A stretch of DNA of 64,000 nucleotides from Sphingobacteriales bacterium (GTDB taxonomy: Bacteria; Bacteroidota; Bacteroidia; Chitinophagales; UBA2359): NCBI GenBank assembly GCA_016700115.1, contig CP064999.1, forward strand, positions 2,108,001-2,172,000, read 5' to 3'. The notes beneath the pieces are model-generated. The model made no database searches. It worked only from the letters and a program-made list of their open reading frames with translations, and was not told the origin of the DNA. The translations under genes and the position numbers were made by a program. Positions 1 through 9,960 of the stretch are shown piece after piece (positions within the stretch are counted from its first letter, which is position 1; the number at the start of each line of letters is the position of its first letter).

Positions 1-32
1 GTTCCGATTGGAAAAAATAACCTCAGCAATAT

Positions 33-1409
33 ATGCTTAATATATCTGACAATAGAATTGATAAGGAAATAGACATTTCTCTGTACAAATCTTTTTCACG
101 AACAAAACTGTGGGGAGGAAACCGTATCCTTGCTTTATGGCTCATTGTTTTTTTAATCCTGTATTTGGTAATTATGTTTTTGCCGTGGACACAAAATATA
201 CGGGCAAAAGGTAAAATTACTACTCTAAAACCGGAACACCGTCCTCAAACTATTCAAAGTACTATTGCCGGACGTATTGAAAAATGGTATGTACAGGAAG
301 GACAACTGGTTGAAAAGGGAGATACCATAGTATTCATGTCGGAAATAAAAGACGATTATTTCGACCCTCAGCTACTTGATAGAACAGCGCTGCAAGTGGG
401 GGCTAAAGAAATGGCAATAGAATCCTATGCCGATAAATCACTCGCCCTGGAAAACCAAATCAAAGCACTAAATGAAAACAGGGATTACAAGCTTTCGCAA
501 ACCAACAACAAAATAAGTCAAACCGATCTTAAAATACAGACCGACAGCATTGAATTTGAAGTTGCAAAAACCAATTTTACAGTGGCTGAACAGCAATATA
601 ACCGGCAACAGGAACTCTATAATAAAGGTTTGGCTTCATTGACTGATTTAGAACAACGGCAAATCAAATTACAGGAAGCGCTTTCTAAAAAAATATCAGC
701 CGAAAACAAGCTTCTTACCAGCCGCAATGAGTTACTGAATGCCCGAATAGAGCTTAATGCCATCAGAAGTGAATATGCAGATAAAATAGCCAAAACCCAA
801 TCTGAAAGATTTAGCACCTTGTCTTCGATGTATGATGCAGAGGGGGGGGTAGCAAAATTGCAAAACCAGTATGCCAATTACCGTCTTCGGTCTCAATTTT
901 ATTATATTCTGGCACCTCAGAAATGTTATATTACTAAGGTTGTGAAAACCGGATTAGGTGAAACGGTAAAAGAAGGCGATGATATCGTCAGCATTATGCC
1001 GGCAGATTTTGATTTAGCAGTGGAGATGTATGTAAAACCAATGGATTTACCGTTGCTTAAACAAGGAGAAAAAGTGCGGTTTTTGTTTGACGGTTGGCCC
1101 GCATTTGTGTTTTCCGGATGGCCCGGCGTTTCTTTCGGCACATTTGGCGGTAAAATTGTAGCTGTTGACAATATCACGAGTGAAAATAATTTATACAGAA
1201 TTCTTGTGGCTCCCGACTCAGGAGAACAGCCCTGGCCGAAGCCTTTAAGAGTAGGTACAGGGGCAGAGGGATTGGTTTTGCTGAATGATGTTCCGCTATG
1301 GTATGAATTTTGGCGGCAAATTAACGGATTCCCGCCTGAATATTATGAGGATAGCAATGCTACGCAGTTACCTAAACTAAAAATTCCTAAAAGAGCGATT
1401 GCAAAATGA
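33..1409 (+). CDS. HlyD-family membrane fusion (periplasmic adaptor) protein
   Basis: Periplasmic adaptor that would link an inner-membrane transporter to an outer-membrane channel. The sequence has one N-terminal membrane segment (about residues 31-52, rich in I/L/V), then a lipoyl/biotinyl-like half motif (about 76-103, with AGRIEKWYVQEGQLVEKGD), a long coiled-coil hairpin (about 125-275, rich in Q, K, E and N), and a C-terminal beta-barrel region. The 458-residue length is usual for HlyD-type adaptors. Its stop overlaps the start of the next gene, a TolC-like channel, by four bases (ATGA), so the two are translationally coupled. The partner transporter is probably just upstream, outside the window. 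A run of eight G at 842-849 lies in the coding region, but the frame is intact. The substrate is unknown. Confidence 0.88.
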   Translation: MLNISDNRIDKEIDISLYKSFSRTKLWGGNRILALWLIVFLILYLVIMFLPWTQNIRAKGKITTLKPEHRPQTIQSTIAGRIEKWYVQEGQLVEKGDTIVFMSEIKDDYFDPQLLDRTALQVGAKEMAIESYADKSLALENQIKALNENRDYKLSQTNNKISQTDLKIQTDSIEFEVAKTNFTVAEQQYNRQQELYNKGLASLTDLEQRQIKLQEALSKKISAENKLLTSRNELLNARIELNAIRSEYADKIAKTQSERFSTLSSMYDAEGGVAKLQNQYANYRLRSQFYYILAPQKCYITKVVKTGLGETVKEGDDIVSIMPADFDLAVEMYVKPMDLPLLKQGEKVRFLFDGWPAFVFSGWPGVSFGTFGGKIVAVDNITSENNLYRILVAPDSGEQPWPKPLRVGTGAEGLVLLNDVPLWYEFWRQINGFPPEYYEDSNATQLPKLKIPKRAIAK

Positions 1410-2854
1410 CCAATTTGATTTCTATAATCACTCAACTTCTATTGATATTATTGATTACAGGGCAACAAATCAGTGCTCAGAAAAGCGTATCCGATAGTAC
1501 ACAAACCTTTACTCAGGAAATATTTTTTGAATTCATAAAACAATATCATCCCGTTGCCCGGCAAAGCAAACTGCTTACAGAACAAGCAATAGCGCAACTA
1601 CTCATTGCTAAAGGTGGTTTTGACCCTCAGGTGTATGCTTACTTAGATCAAAAATCATTTGACAATAAAAATTATTTTACACTTTCGAAAAACGGACTAA
1701 AAGTGCCAACCTGGTACGGAGTTGAAGTGGCAGCAGGCTATCAACTGAGTAACGGAGATTTTCTTAATCCTGAAAACAAATCTCCTGTTGAAGGACAAGC
1801 TTTTGCAGGGGTATCTGTTTCTTTATTGCAAGGACTCATTATAGATCAAAGACGTGCCACTTTAAAACAGGCGCATATTTTTGCACAGTACAATGAGGCT
1901 GAAAGGCTTAATATGCTCAATAACTTGTTGTATGAGGCAGCAAATACATATTGGACATGGGCTTTGGCATACAACAATCTTTTGTTGCAACAGCAAGCAG
2001 TGCAATTGGCAGAATTACGGTTAGAATGGGTTACAAACACTTTTTTGCAAGGCTCAAGACCTGCTTTAGATACCCTCGAAGCTATGATTCAACTGCAAAA
2101 CCGGCAGTTTGAGCAAAACGAAGCTGAGCTGACTTATCAAAACTCTGCCTTAATGGTATCTAATTTTTTGTGGTATGAGAATGATGTACCACTTGAAATT
2201 ACTCCTCAATTATTACCACCTCTCCTTAATACCCTTCCCTTGCAAATATTCGATGCAGACTCCTTAAGTCATACTACAAGTTTATTGCGGCAATCACATC
2301 CCGAACTATTGAAATACCAGTATAAGTTATCAGAACTTTCAGTTGAACGGAGATTGAAATCTGAAAAACTAAAGCCAAAATTAAATCTCAACTATAATTT
2401 ACTGGCAAATGGGGTTAACTTTTTTAATCCGGAAAAATATGGAAGCAATTCCATGTTCTGGCAAAATTATAAATGGGGGCTTGAGTTGAGTATGCCGCTT
2501 TTTTTGAGATCTGAGCGCGGCAATCTGCAGTTGACAAAGCTAAAAATTAAAGAAACAAACTACCAATTGCAACAAAAGCAATTAGAACTGTACAATAAGC
2601 TCAACTCCAGTTATAACGAACTGCTTAACAACCGCCGCCAAATAGACTTATATACTCAAACCGTCAACAACTACCGGATTTTGGCAGAAGGAGAAGATAC
2701 CCGTTTCAAATACGGGGAAAGTTCCTTGTTTTTGGTAAATATACGGGAAACGAAACTCATCGAAGCTCAAAACAAACTGTTGGAATTGCAAGCTAAACAT
2801 TTTAAAATAATGGCTTCAATCGCCTTTGCAGCAGGGGTTTTACATTCCAAGTAA
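1406..2854 (+). CDS. TolC-family outer-membrane efflux channel
   Basis: Outer-membrane channel for a tripartite exporter. It begins with a signal peptide (about residues 1-25, ending ISAQ). Two alpha-helical outer membrane efflux (OEP) repeats follow, rich in Q, L, N and E, with the usual long amphipathic helices (for example the QLEL...NNRRQIDLY segment near the C terminus). The length of 482 residues fits the family. The start codon overlaps the stop of the HlyD-like gene, which supports a single operon with the adaptor. The specific substrate cannot be told from sequence. Confidence 0.88.
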   Translation: MTNLISIITQLLLILLITGQQISAQKSVSDSTQTFTQEIFFEFIKQYHPVARQSKLLTEQAIAQLLIAKGGFDPQVYAYLDQKSFDNKNYFTLSKNGLKVPTWYGVEVAAGYQLSNGDFLNPENKSPVEGQAFAGVSVSLLQGLIIDQRRATLKQAHIFAQYNEAERLNMLNNLLYEAANTYWTWALAYNNLLLQQQAVQLAELRLEWVTNTFLQGSRPALDTLEAMIQLQNRQFEQNEAELTYQNSALMVSNFLWYENDVPLEITPQLLPPLLNTLPLQIFDADSLSHTTSLLRQSHPELLKYQYKLSELSVERRLKSEKLKPKLNLNYNLLANGVNFFNPEKYGSNSMFWQNYKWGLELSMPLFLRSERGNLQLTKLKIKETNYQLQQKQLELYNKLNSSYNELLNNRRQIDLYTQTVNNYRILAEGEDTRFKYGESSLFLVNIRETKLIEAQNKLLELQAKHFKIMASIAFAAGVLHSK

Positions 2855-3194
2855 TTATTCAACCCCGGACTACAAAAATTTTTAGCCCAAAGCATTGTAT
2901 TCTAAGGCCTTACTTTATAGTATCGGTACTCCATTTCTATGTGCATGGAATATGAAAATTTGTTTCGAGTTGAGGTTGATTGTTTCGAGACCTTAACCCC
3001 AAAACTTTTTTACTTATGTATATTCCGTAAAATCTTAACTGCTCAGGTATTAAGGTGAATTAGGCCTATTAATCTCTATAGGAGTTGACCGGTTGATTTT
3101 TTAAAGTTCAATCATTATCGAAATCGAAAATGTTAAACGTTATAGTTATACAGCTATTATAAGGTTTTATTCCAAACTATGCAAATGAAGATTG
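2855..3194. other. Intergenic gap between convergent gene ends, nothing recognised
   Basis: About 340 AT-rich bases lie between the plus-strand TolC-like gene and the minus-strand end of the NOV_C remnant. I see no ORF with coding character, no tRNA and no clear hairpin followed by a T-run. Confidence 0.5.
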
Positions 3195-3602
3195 TTAGCC
3201 TCGCTTTAAAAACTCTAATACCATTGTTTCAATGGGAGATAATCGTCCATTTGTAATATATTGCAATGGGTCTTTTATTTTTACGATGTCTGATAAACTG
3301 TAGTTGTCGGTATAATCCAAATAAACACGATACATATTGAAACAAGATCTGTTTTGCCTCATAAACTCCCACTCCGGTAGTGTGATGTAAATAATGTCTT
3401 TATTCTCATCAGAAGTGGTTTTAACTTCGATGTATTGAATTGCCTCAGTAGTTGGCGAGGTGTAATCAAAGAGCGTTAGTCTTAAATCGCAAGGGAAAGT
3501 GCTTTCATTCACACTATTGTTCCAAATTAAGAGCGCTAATGGTCTGTTTTCATTGTCTCTGATTTGTAATTCGGCATCAATCAATGATGGAGGCATTAGG
3601 GA
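3195..3602 (-). repeat. Direct repeat, left copy (NOV_C coding sequence)
   Basis: This stretch is highly similar at DNA level to about 15677-16075, in the same orientation. By eye, 43 bases are identical at 3382-3424 versus 15852-15894, and 54 bases at 3493-3546 versus 15963-16016. The two copies bracket the MoxR, HEAT and vWA genes. Confidence 0.8.
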
Positions 3603-3690
3603 GTTGAAGTTTTATAGAACTTAACCATTCAAAATCCCGTTCGACGCAGAAAGTGTCGCATATTCCGATCAATAGTTCTTCTTTAAATGT
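3195..3690 (-). pseudogene. Truncated, frameshifted second copy of the NOV_C (DUF3883) domain
   Basis: The readable 133-residue ORF (3195-3596) closely matches the C terminus of the 1300-residue protein at 15638-19540. It shares RPLALLIWNNSVNESTFP, the nuclease-like D (CDLRL) and the E-x-K of EVKTT. Upstream of its ATG, homology continues in another frame (SSIKLQLPNASIID, about 3600-3640), followed by an in-frame stop, so a frameshift near 3575 separates two parts of one older reading frame. No GHKL ATPase region is present. It is the last element of the minus-strand cluster, about 235 bases after the vWA gene. The core nuclease-like residues survive, so a short active domain cannot be excluded, but a decayed duplicate is the simpler reading. 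Confidence 0.75.
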
Positions 3691-3831
3691 GCGACCCTTT
3701 CAGGGCCATTAATCATTTAACTGCACTTGTTTCGTTTCCCTTCCAAATAGCCTGGAAATTTAACTGTCAATTTCCTGAAGCCTTGCAAAATAAAACTTGT
3801 AACAGTATCCCGATTTAACATCTGCCTTGTG

Positions 3832-5103
3832 TTATAAAACAATGTCCAATACAGAATCTTTACCCCAGGGCGGCATGTTAGGCAATGGGGGGGACTGGCT
3901 TTTATTATCTTTAATGATGCCGAAAATGATTGGAGTTTTATAGAGCTGAGTCGGATAAGCTGTATAACCATCGGTCAAAACCAATACGGCATCGGGGGGA
4001 GGAACAAGTGCAAGGGCTGCGGTGATACCGGCAACCATATCAGTACCACCACCTCCTTTTAAATGGCTGACTTTAAAGCGCTCGGCAGGATTGGCTATTT
4101 TGATGGGTTCGTATGCCATAGCATCGCAAGGAATAACCGTTACCGGAATTTGAAATGTTTCCAACACTGCAAACACTTCCGCCAATGCTTGAGAAATGTA
4201 TTCTGAAGACATAGAACCAGAAGTGTCAACAACACAGGCAACGCGGGTTTCTATATTGCCACTGAGGGATGGCGGCAGAATGGGATTGTACTGAGTTTGT
4301 CGTCTGCTGGGCCGGGAATATGAATAATCTATCCGCATCCCTAAACCCTGTGCAATGGCAACACTCATTCGTTTTTTAAGAATTTGTCGCCAGTTTATTT
4401 TAGGGGTTAATTTTTCATCTGCCCATCTCTCCCAGCCGGCAGGCATATTGCCCTTTGTTTTTTCCTTATTTATCTCATGTGCTACTCCCCTGCGAATGAG
4501 TTCTTTTTGAAGATCGGAAAGCTCTTGCGATTTACTGCCTGTTTCACTTTCAAAGTCGGTTTCTTCCCAATCACGAACCTGACCGTGAACGCCGCTGCCT
4601 TCATCGTTTAAACCTTCGGGAAAGTAAGTGTTCATGATTTCATTGAGATTTGGGTGGTTTAACAACATTCGGTAATACCACTCGGCGATTTTTCCTTCGG
4701 GTAGTTGGAAGGTATTAGGGAAAACGCCTTTAAATGCCTTTGGTTGAGCAGTTCCTTGCCAATTGCTGTCGTTTATTTCCAAGTCGGCAGCAATGTTCCA
4801 GAGTTTAGGCTCGGCATTGGCATCTTTAGCGCGTTCGGCATGTTCGCGAAGAACATGCGATATTTCGTGTACCCATAAAAAAGACAACTGTTCCAAAGCC
4901 TCTTTTTTAGTGCCCGATTGGGCAATTATTGCCACAGCTACGGGGTTAAAGTAAATATCCATATTGCTCGAAATGGCAGCTATGGGTATCGCTTCAGTAA
5001 TGCAAATACGACACCTGAACAAAGCGGGCGAAAACCACGGAAGGTTGTCGGCGGTATAGGCGCGAGCAAAACGGATTAAGGCATAGACTTCTGAAACAGT
5101 CAT
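3832..5103 (-). CDS. DUF2201-type metallopeptidase-like / vWA domain protein
   Basis: This is a two-domain protein of 423 residues. The N-terminal part carries a zinc-peptidase HExxH motif (H79-E-I-S-H83), followed by LEIND (about 108-112), a typical position for a third ligand. After an acidic linker comes a von Willebrand A domain with a full MIDAS: D293-T-S295-G-S297, T354 in GGGGTD, and D378 in LTDGY. This order fits the DUF2201_N/DUF2201 family. Such vWA proteins usually partner MoxR AAA+ ATPases, and a MoxR gene lies at 14324-15520 in the same cluster. The gene is 12 bases downstream of a HEAT-repeat gene and probably co-transcribed. I infer a metal-dependent adaptor or protease role; the substrate is unknown. 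Confidence 0.85.
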   Translation of the reverse strand: MTVSEVYALIRFARAYTADNLPWFSPALFRCRICITEAIPIAAISSNMDIYFNPVAVAIIAQSGTKKEALEQLSFLWVHEISHVLREHAERAKDANAEPKLWNIAADLEINDSNWQGTAQPKAFKGVFPNTFQLPEGKIAEWYYRMLLNHPNLNEIMNTYFPEGLNDEGSGVHGQVRDWEETDFESETGSKSQELSDLQKELIRRGVAHEINKEKTKGNMPAGWERWADEKLTPKINWRQILKKRMSVAIAQGLGMRIDYSYSRPSRRQTQYNPILPPSLSGNIETRVACVVDTSGSMSSEYISQALAEVFAVLETFQIPVTVIPCDAMAYEPIKIANPAERFKVSHLKGGGGTDMVAGITAALALVPPPDAVLVLTDGYTAYPTQLYKTPIIFGIIKDNKSQSPPLPNMPPWGKDSVLDIVL

Positions 5104-5115
5104 GTCGTGTATAAC

Positions 5116-7494
5116 TTAGGTTAATTTTAATAACGATTCTTTAAGGGCTTTAATGCACTTGATATTGGTTTCTGATTTCAAAACTTCTTTTAGCGGCTCA
5201 ATAGCACGTTTGTCGCCAATTTCACCTAATATACTAATTGCATGCAGCCTCATGTTTATATCTTTGCTATAAAGTTCTGTGATGAGGAGTAAGACTGCCG
5301 CCGAACCTATATTAACAAGAACTTGAGGAACTTCATCGTTAAACAAAAGATTTCGTTTTAACACTTTAATAAGTGGTTCTATTGCACGAGTATCTCCAAG
5401 AGAGCCCAAGGCCAAAGCAACCCTCACATAAACCCATTCATGTTTATTTTTCAAGGCTTCAGCAAGTGGTTCTATCGCTCGTGGATCGGCTAATTCTTTT
5501 AAAGAACTTGCAGCCATCCACCGTACTTTTATTTCCCTGTCTTTCAAAGCGGCTGTCAGTGGAAGAACAGCCCGTTTATCTTTTAAATGACCAAGTGCAG
5601 CAGCAGCACTCCATCGCACTCTGCTATCCACATCTCTCAAGGCTTCAATTAATGGCAGAACGGCAATTTTATTTCCCAACTGCCCAAGAGAAAAGGCTGC
5701 TTTGTTTCGGACATTGTTATCATTGTCTTTCAGGGCTTCAACAAGCGGCTGTAAGACACGATCATCTTTAATATCAGCCATGGCTTCTGCTGCTTGATCT
5801 CTTGCAATATGATGGCGATTGCTCAAAATTTCTATTAAAGGCACAACTGCAGTTTCTCCTGACTTTGCTATGGCTTTACATAAATGGTGGGCAATCATCC
5901 CGTTTTTATCTTCACCCAAATGGTTTAATGTTTCCAATAGTGATTCTAAATCACATTCATTCCCCAGCCAGGAAAGGGCATTAGCCACTCGTATGCGGAA
6001 CTCATTATTTTGATCATTAAACGCTTCTAATAGTGGTTTTACGGCGGGTTTTCCTAATTTACCCAAAGCATATACAATACTAAAGGTATAAGAACTTGAA
6101 GGATTTTCTTTCAACGTTGAGATAAGGGGAGCAATCGCACGGGGATCTTTTAAATGTCCTAAAGCTTCGAATATATGGTAGTGCATCCAATTGAGGGGGT
6201 GTTTGATTGCTTCTATAAGGGCTTCTATTGCGCGCAGATCACCTAATTTGCCCAAAGCGTCAATAGCTCTTTTTCTATCGTATTCTTCCTTATAACCTAA
6301 CCCAGTAATTAGATGCGGAGTGGCTCTCGTATCTCCAAATTTTGCCAATTCAAGTGCGATTTCAAATCGCAAATTCTCGTCAGTATTGTTTAATGCCTCG
6401 GCAAGAGGGTTGATTGCACGGGCATCTCCTATCTTTCCCAAAGCTTTGGCTGCGTGCATGCATAACCAATTGTCCTGATCATTTAATGCATAAATTAACG
6501 GCTCAACCGCACGAAGATCGCCAAAGTCGCCCAAGGCCTCTGCAGCATGTTGGCGTTTATGTTGCGCCGAGTTATTCAACACAAATATCAACTGTTCCAA
6601 TACACGGTCATCTTTTAGTTTACTCAGCACCTTGAAAACCTGTATAGAAGCTATTGAAATGCGCTCCTGTAGCAATACACTGATTAGGGTTGGTACACTG
6701 CGAGTATCTCCTAAATGCCCTAAAGCTAAAGCGGCGATTGTCTTTACTTGCAAAGTCGGGTGTTCTAATAATGTCAATAGGTATGGGATGACTTCGGTGT
6801 CTCCTAAAACTCCCAAACTCTCAGCCGCAGCGCTACTGATTAGCTCGTTTGGATGTTTTAATATTTCTAAAAGAGGTTTTGACGCACGGGTATCGTCCAT
6901 TCTGCCTAAAGCACGTACCGCACCCCTGCCTACCCATTCATCTTCATCATTTACAACTTTAGTTAGCGACTCTATGGCAAGAGGATTATTATTAGACTGT
7001 ATTTTCTGAATTATTTTTTTTCGATTTGAAGACCGGGTTGCGGTTGAAAGCAGATAGATGTGGTCATAAACGTTCAGCATTTTTGTTCGGGCGGAAACCG
7101 ATAATTGTTGTTCAAAAATAGTTTGTACCATTTCGTGGGATGTCGGAAGGTTTAAATCCCGAATATTTACCCCTTTCCTCAAATCCAGCAACTTATCCAT
7201 CACCGGCCGCCAAACATCGTTGTCTTCAATCTTTCTTTTTCTGCCAAATACCATTAATAAAAGGCGGCATGGAAGGTAATCTAATTCAGCTTTTATAGAG
7301 GAATAAGTATGAGAATCATAGGTAAGCTGAAGGGCTGCATTGGGTAATTCGATTACAGGACAACAGTATTCCAATAACTCTCCGTAAACGGTAAAGCGCA
7401 GGTACACGACAAACAGTTTTTTCCTGATTGTCAGACTAACAGTAGCTTCGCCAATGTATTCCTCCGAGATGTTGGTGGTAAGGAGGGTAGGCAT
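5116..7494 (-). CDS. HEAT-repeat protein, paralogue A (792 aa)
   Basis: This is the last of four HEAT-repeat paralogues in the cluster. Residues 1-130 form a domain shared with the other three: it starts MPTLLTT, then YIG, LRFTVYGELLEY and YLPCRL. The remainder is about twenty HEAT/PBS-lyase-type repeats of roughly 31 residues with the pattern DxRAxxPLxxALKDxxxxVRxxAAxALG. These repeats form superhelical scaffolds that bind proteins or nucleic acid. No catalytic motif, signal peptide or membrane segment is visible. It is 31 bases from the preceding paralogue and 12 from the vWA gene. The repeats alone are not specific; the role is inferred from its neighbours. Confidence 0.85.
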   Translation of the reverse strand: MPTLLTTNISEEYIGEATVSLTIRKKLFVVYLRFTVYGELLEYCCPVIELPNAALQLTYDSHTYSSIKAELDYLPCRLLLMVFGRKRKIEDNDVWRPVMDKLLDLRKGVNIRDLNLPTSHEMVQTIFEQQLSVSARTKMLNVYDHIYLLSTATRSSNRKKIIQKIQSNNNPLAIESLTKVVNDEDEWVGRGAVRALGRMDDTRASKPLLEILKHPNELISSAAAESLGVLGDTEVIPYLLTLLEHPTLQVKTIAALALGHLGDTRSVPTLISVLLQERISIASIQVFKVLSKLKDDRVLEQLIFVLNNSAQHKRQHAAEALGDFGDLRAVEPLIYALNDQDNWLCMHAAKALGKIGDARAINPLAEALNNTDENLRFEIALELAKFGDTRATPHLITGLGYKEEYDRKRAIDALGKLGDLRAIEALIEAIKHPLNWMHYHIFEALGHLKDPRAIAPLISTLKENPSSSYTFSIVYALGKLGKPAVKPLLEAFNDQNNEFRIRVANALSWLGNECDLESLLETLNHLGEDKNGMIAHHLCKAIAKSGETAVVPLIEILSNRHHIARDQAAEAMADIKDDRVLQPLVEALKDNDNNVRNKAAFSLGQLGNKIAVLPLIEALRDVDSRVRWSAAAALGHLKDKRAVLPLTAALKDREIKVRWMAASSLKELADPRAIEPLAEALKNKHEWVYVRVALALGSLGDTRAIEPLIKVLKRNLLFNDEVPQVLVNIGSAAVLLLITELYSKDINMRLHAISILGEIGDKRAIEPLKEVLKSETNIKCIKALKESLLKLT

Positions 7495-7525
7495 ACGTTG
7501 TATATTATTGGTTTTGAGTGATTAG

Positions 7526-9919
7526 TTATGAGCGACTTTGGACTTTCCCTTTATTGGCAGTTAGTTTTTCTAATGCTTCTAACATGGCTTTTTTGCAAGA
7601 GGTGATGGTTTCTATTTCTAAACGCTTTTCTAAGTGTGGAATGGCTCGTTTATCTCCGGTTTTACCAAGTATTTGTGCGGCATGTATTCTCATTTGATAG
7701 TAACTGCTGTTGAGTTCTTCGATTAGCGTAGGCACTGCCACTTCTCCCATTTCGGACAATACGGTTACCGCATTTTCCTCAAATAAATAATTGTACTTTA
7801 CCATAATTATAAGGTTTTTGAGGGCACGAGCATCTTTAAATCTTCCTAAGGTTAAGGCCGCTTGTTGAAAAACAAGGTTGTTTTTATCTTTTAGATAAGG
7901 CACAAGAAAATCTGCAACATTGGTATCCCCAATACTTTCAAAGGCTTGAATAGCTCTTCTGCACAAGATTTTATCTTTGCTTTTTAAGGCTTTTAATAAA
8001 TAAGGTATTGCCCGTTTATCGCCCAAATGGCCAAGGGCAGATACGGTTCGTCTGCGAACTTCGAAATTATCATCTTTCAGTAAACCTAATAATGGTTCAA
8101 AGGCTTTGTTATCGGCAATAATTCCTAATGATTGAGCAGCAAATTGCCTGACATCTTTGTCTTTATCTTTCAGCATTTCAATCAGGGGTTCAACGGCACG
8201 GTCATCTTTCAGATATCCCAATGCAGCCGCGGCATAGGCTTTTGCCTTGTGTTTTGGGTTCATCATAACAGATATAAGTGGCAGTATTGCATGTTCTCCA
8301 TGTTTTGATACAGCATTGACCAAATGATAGCAAACCATAAAATGGCTGTCATTCATTACATTCAACAGTTGTTCAACCGTACAAATATCTCCAAGCGAGT
8401 ATAATATATCTGCATAAGCTCTTCGAACCTCGCCATTCTCATGCTTTAATGCTTTTAAAAGGGGTTCAATGGCAGGTTTTCCAATGTTAATCATGGATTT
8501 TTTTGCAGAAAAAACCATGCTTGTATCTTGTCTTTCTTCTATAAGACGAATAAGATGGGGTATTGCACGAACATCTTTTATGCTCCCCAAAGCTTCGATA
8601 GCTTTCAATCTTGTAGAGACAAAAGGATGTTTCAAGGCGGCAATGAGCGGCTCGACAGCCCGAATATCGCCTAAATTGCCAAGACTTTCTGCTGCTTTTG
8701 AGCAATCAATTTCCCTGTTTTCGTTTAATGCAGCTATAAGAGGCTCGATGACACGGTCGTCTCCCAACTTAGCTAAGGCATTGGCAGCTCTTAAAGCCAC
8801 TTGTTTCTCAGGATCGTTTAGTGCTATTACCAAAGGGTTGATGGAACGGGAATCTCCAATGATACCCAAGGAATATATCGCATTTAAGCGAAGTTGCAAT
8901 GAAGGTTGATTTATACAGGCTATTAGTGCAGGAACTGCTCTTGAATCGCCAAGTCTGCCCAAGTAACCAGCAAGATAATGATGTCTTCCTCTGAATTCAT
9001 TGTTTTCCAATACAGCAATCATCGGCTCAACAAATCGCATATCAGATTTATAGTCAATTAAATTAAAGGCCACCGAAAATATGGGAGAGGAAGGGTGTGA
9101 TAACAAGCTAATCATGGGTTGAACCGCCCGGTCATCTCCTAAATTGAATAAAGCTAATGCAGCATATCCTTTTACTTCCGGTGATGGATGATGGAGTAAA
9201 GATAACAAGGGTTCGACCGATTCCGGATTATTTAAAATGCCCAAAGATTTTGCCGCTTCTATACATTTTTCCTGATGACTGCTTTGTAGAACTTCCAACA
9301 GCACCTGAGTGGCTCGTATATCGCCCCAATATCCTAAAATTTGTATTGCGCGGTTGCTTATTTTTTCATTACTGTCGGCTACAGCCCTTAAAATTAACTC
9401 AAAAGCTATTGGATTATTCTTATTCCCTAAGCCGTTGATATGCTCTATTCGATATTGCTCGTTACCTATTGTATAAGCATATATCCTGTAATAGATGGAT
9501 AGGATATTTTCCCTTTGTTCAGATAATAAACCGTTTTCTATAAATTCTTTTACAATTGGATGTTCAGGTTTGAGATTCAGGGTTAACAAATTTTTTCCTT
9601 TTTTCATTTCCCTCAATTTTTCCATTACCGGTTTCCAAGGGTTTGATGCGGCATATTTTTTTTGTTTTCCAAAGGCCATCTGCAACAATCTGAAGGGCAG
9701 GTAATCAATTTCGGCAATTATAATGGTATAAATTTTGGCATCATAACTTAGTTTCAGCGCCGCCACCGGCAGTTCTAAAGCCGGACAGTCGTATTGCAGC
9801 AACTCGCCAAATACTGTGAAACGGAGTTGAATGTCGAACCGGTGAAGACCGATGAACAAGACAACTGCGGATTCGCCAATGTATTCGTCCGGGATAGTGG
9901 TCGTGAGTAAGGTGGGCAT
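7526..9919 (-). CDS. HEAT-repeat protein, paralogue B (797 aa)
   Basis: This is the third of four paralogues in transcription order. The N-terminal domain (about residues 1-130) begins MPTLLTTTIPDEYIG and contains LRFTVFGELLQY and YLPFRLLQMAFG, as in its neighbours. The rest is HEAT repeats (for example DDRVIEPLIAALNENREIDC). Repeat order is conserved along the length with paralogues A and C, including a characteristic 'KPAIEPLLKALK' repeat near the middle, so whole-gene duplication is more likely than repeat shuffling. It is soluble and has no enzyme motif. A scaffold or sensor role is inferred. Confidence 0.85.
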   Translation of the reverse strand: MPTLLTTTIPDEYIGESAVVLFIGLHRFDIQLRFTVFGELLQYDCPALELPVAALKLSYDAKIYTIIIAEIDYLPFRLLQMAFGKQKKYAASNPWKPVMEKLREMKKGKNLLTLNLKPEHPIVKEFIENGLLSEQRENILSIYYRIYAYTIGNEQYRIEHINGLGNKNNPIAFELILRAVADSNEKISNRAIQILGYWGDIRATQVLLEVLQSSHQEKCIEAAKSLGILNNPESVEPLLSLLHHPSPEVKGYAALALFNLGDDRAVQPMISLLSHPSSPIFSVAFNLIDYKSDMRFVEPMIAVLENNEFRGRHHYLAGYLGRLGDSRAVPALIACINQPSLQLRLNAIYSLGIIGDSRSINPLVIALNDPEKQVALRAANALAKLGDDRVIEPLIAALNENREIDCSKAAESLGNLGDIRAVEPLIAALKHPFVSTRLKAIEALGSIKDVRAIPHLIRLIEERQDTSMVFSAKKSMINIGKPAIEPLLKALKHENGEVRRAYADILYSLGDICTVEQLLNVMNDSHFMVCYHLVNAVSKHGEHAILPLISVMMNPKHKAKAYAAAALGYLKDDRAVEPLIEMLKDKDKDVRQFAAQSLGIIADNKAFEPLLGLLKDDNFEVRRRTVSALGHLGDKRAIPYLLKALKSKDKILCRRAIQAFESIGDTNVADFLVPYLKDKNNLVFQQAALTLGRFKDARALKNLIIMVKYNYLFEENAVTVLSEMGEVAVPTLIEELNSSYYQMRIHAAQILGKTGDKRAIPHLEKRLEIETITSCKKAMLEALEKLTANKGKVQSRS

Positions 9920-9960
9920 ACGCTTTAAGTGAAAAGAAAAGTGAATGATGAAAAGTTGAG

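Noticed and set aside
3693..3710. Short palindrome GGCCCTGAAAGGGTC as a mobile repeat
   Set aside because: Only one copy was noticed in the window, so a repeat family cannot be supported.
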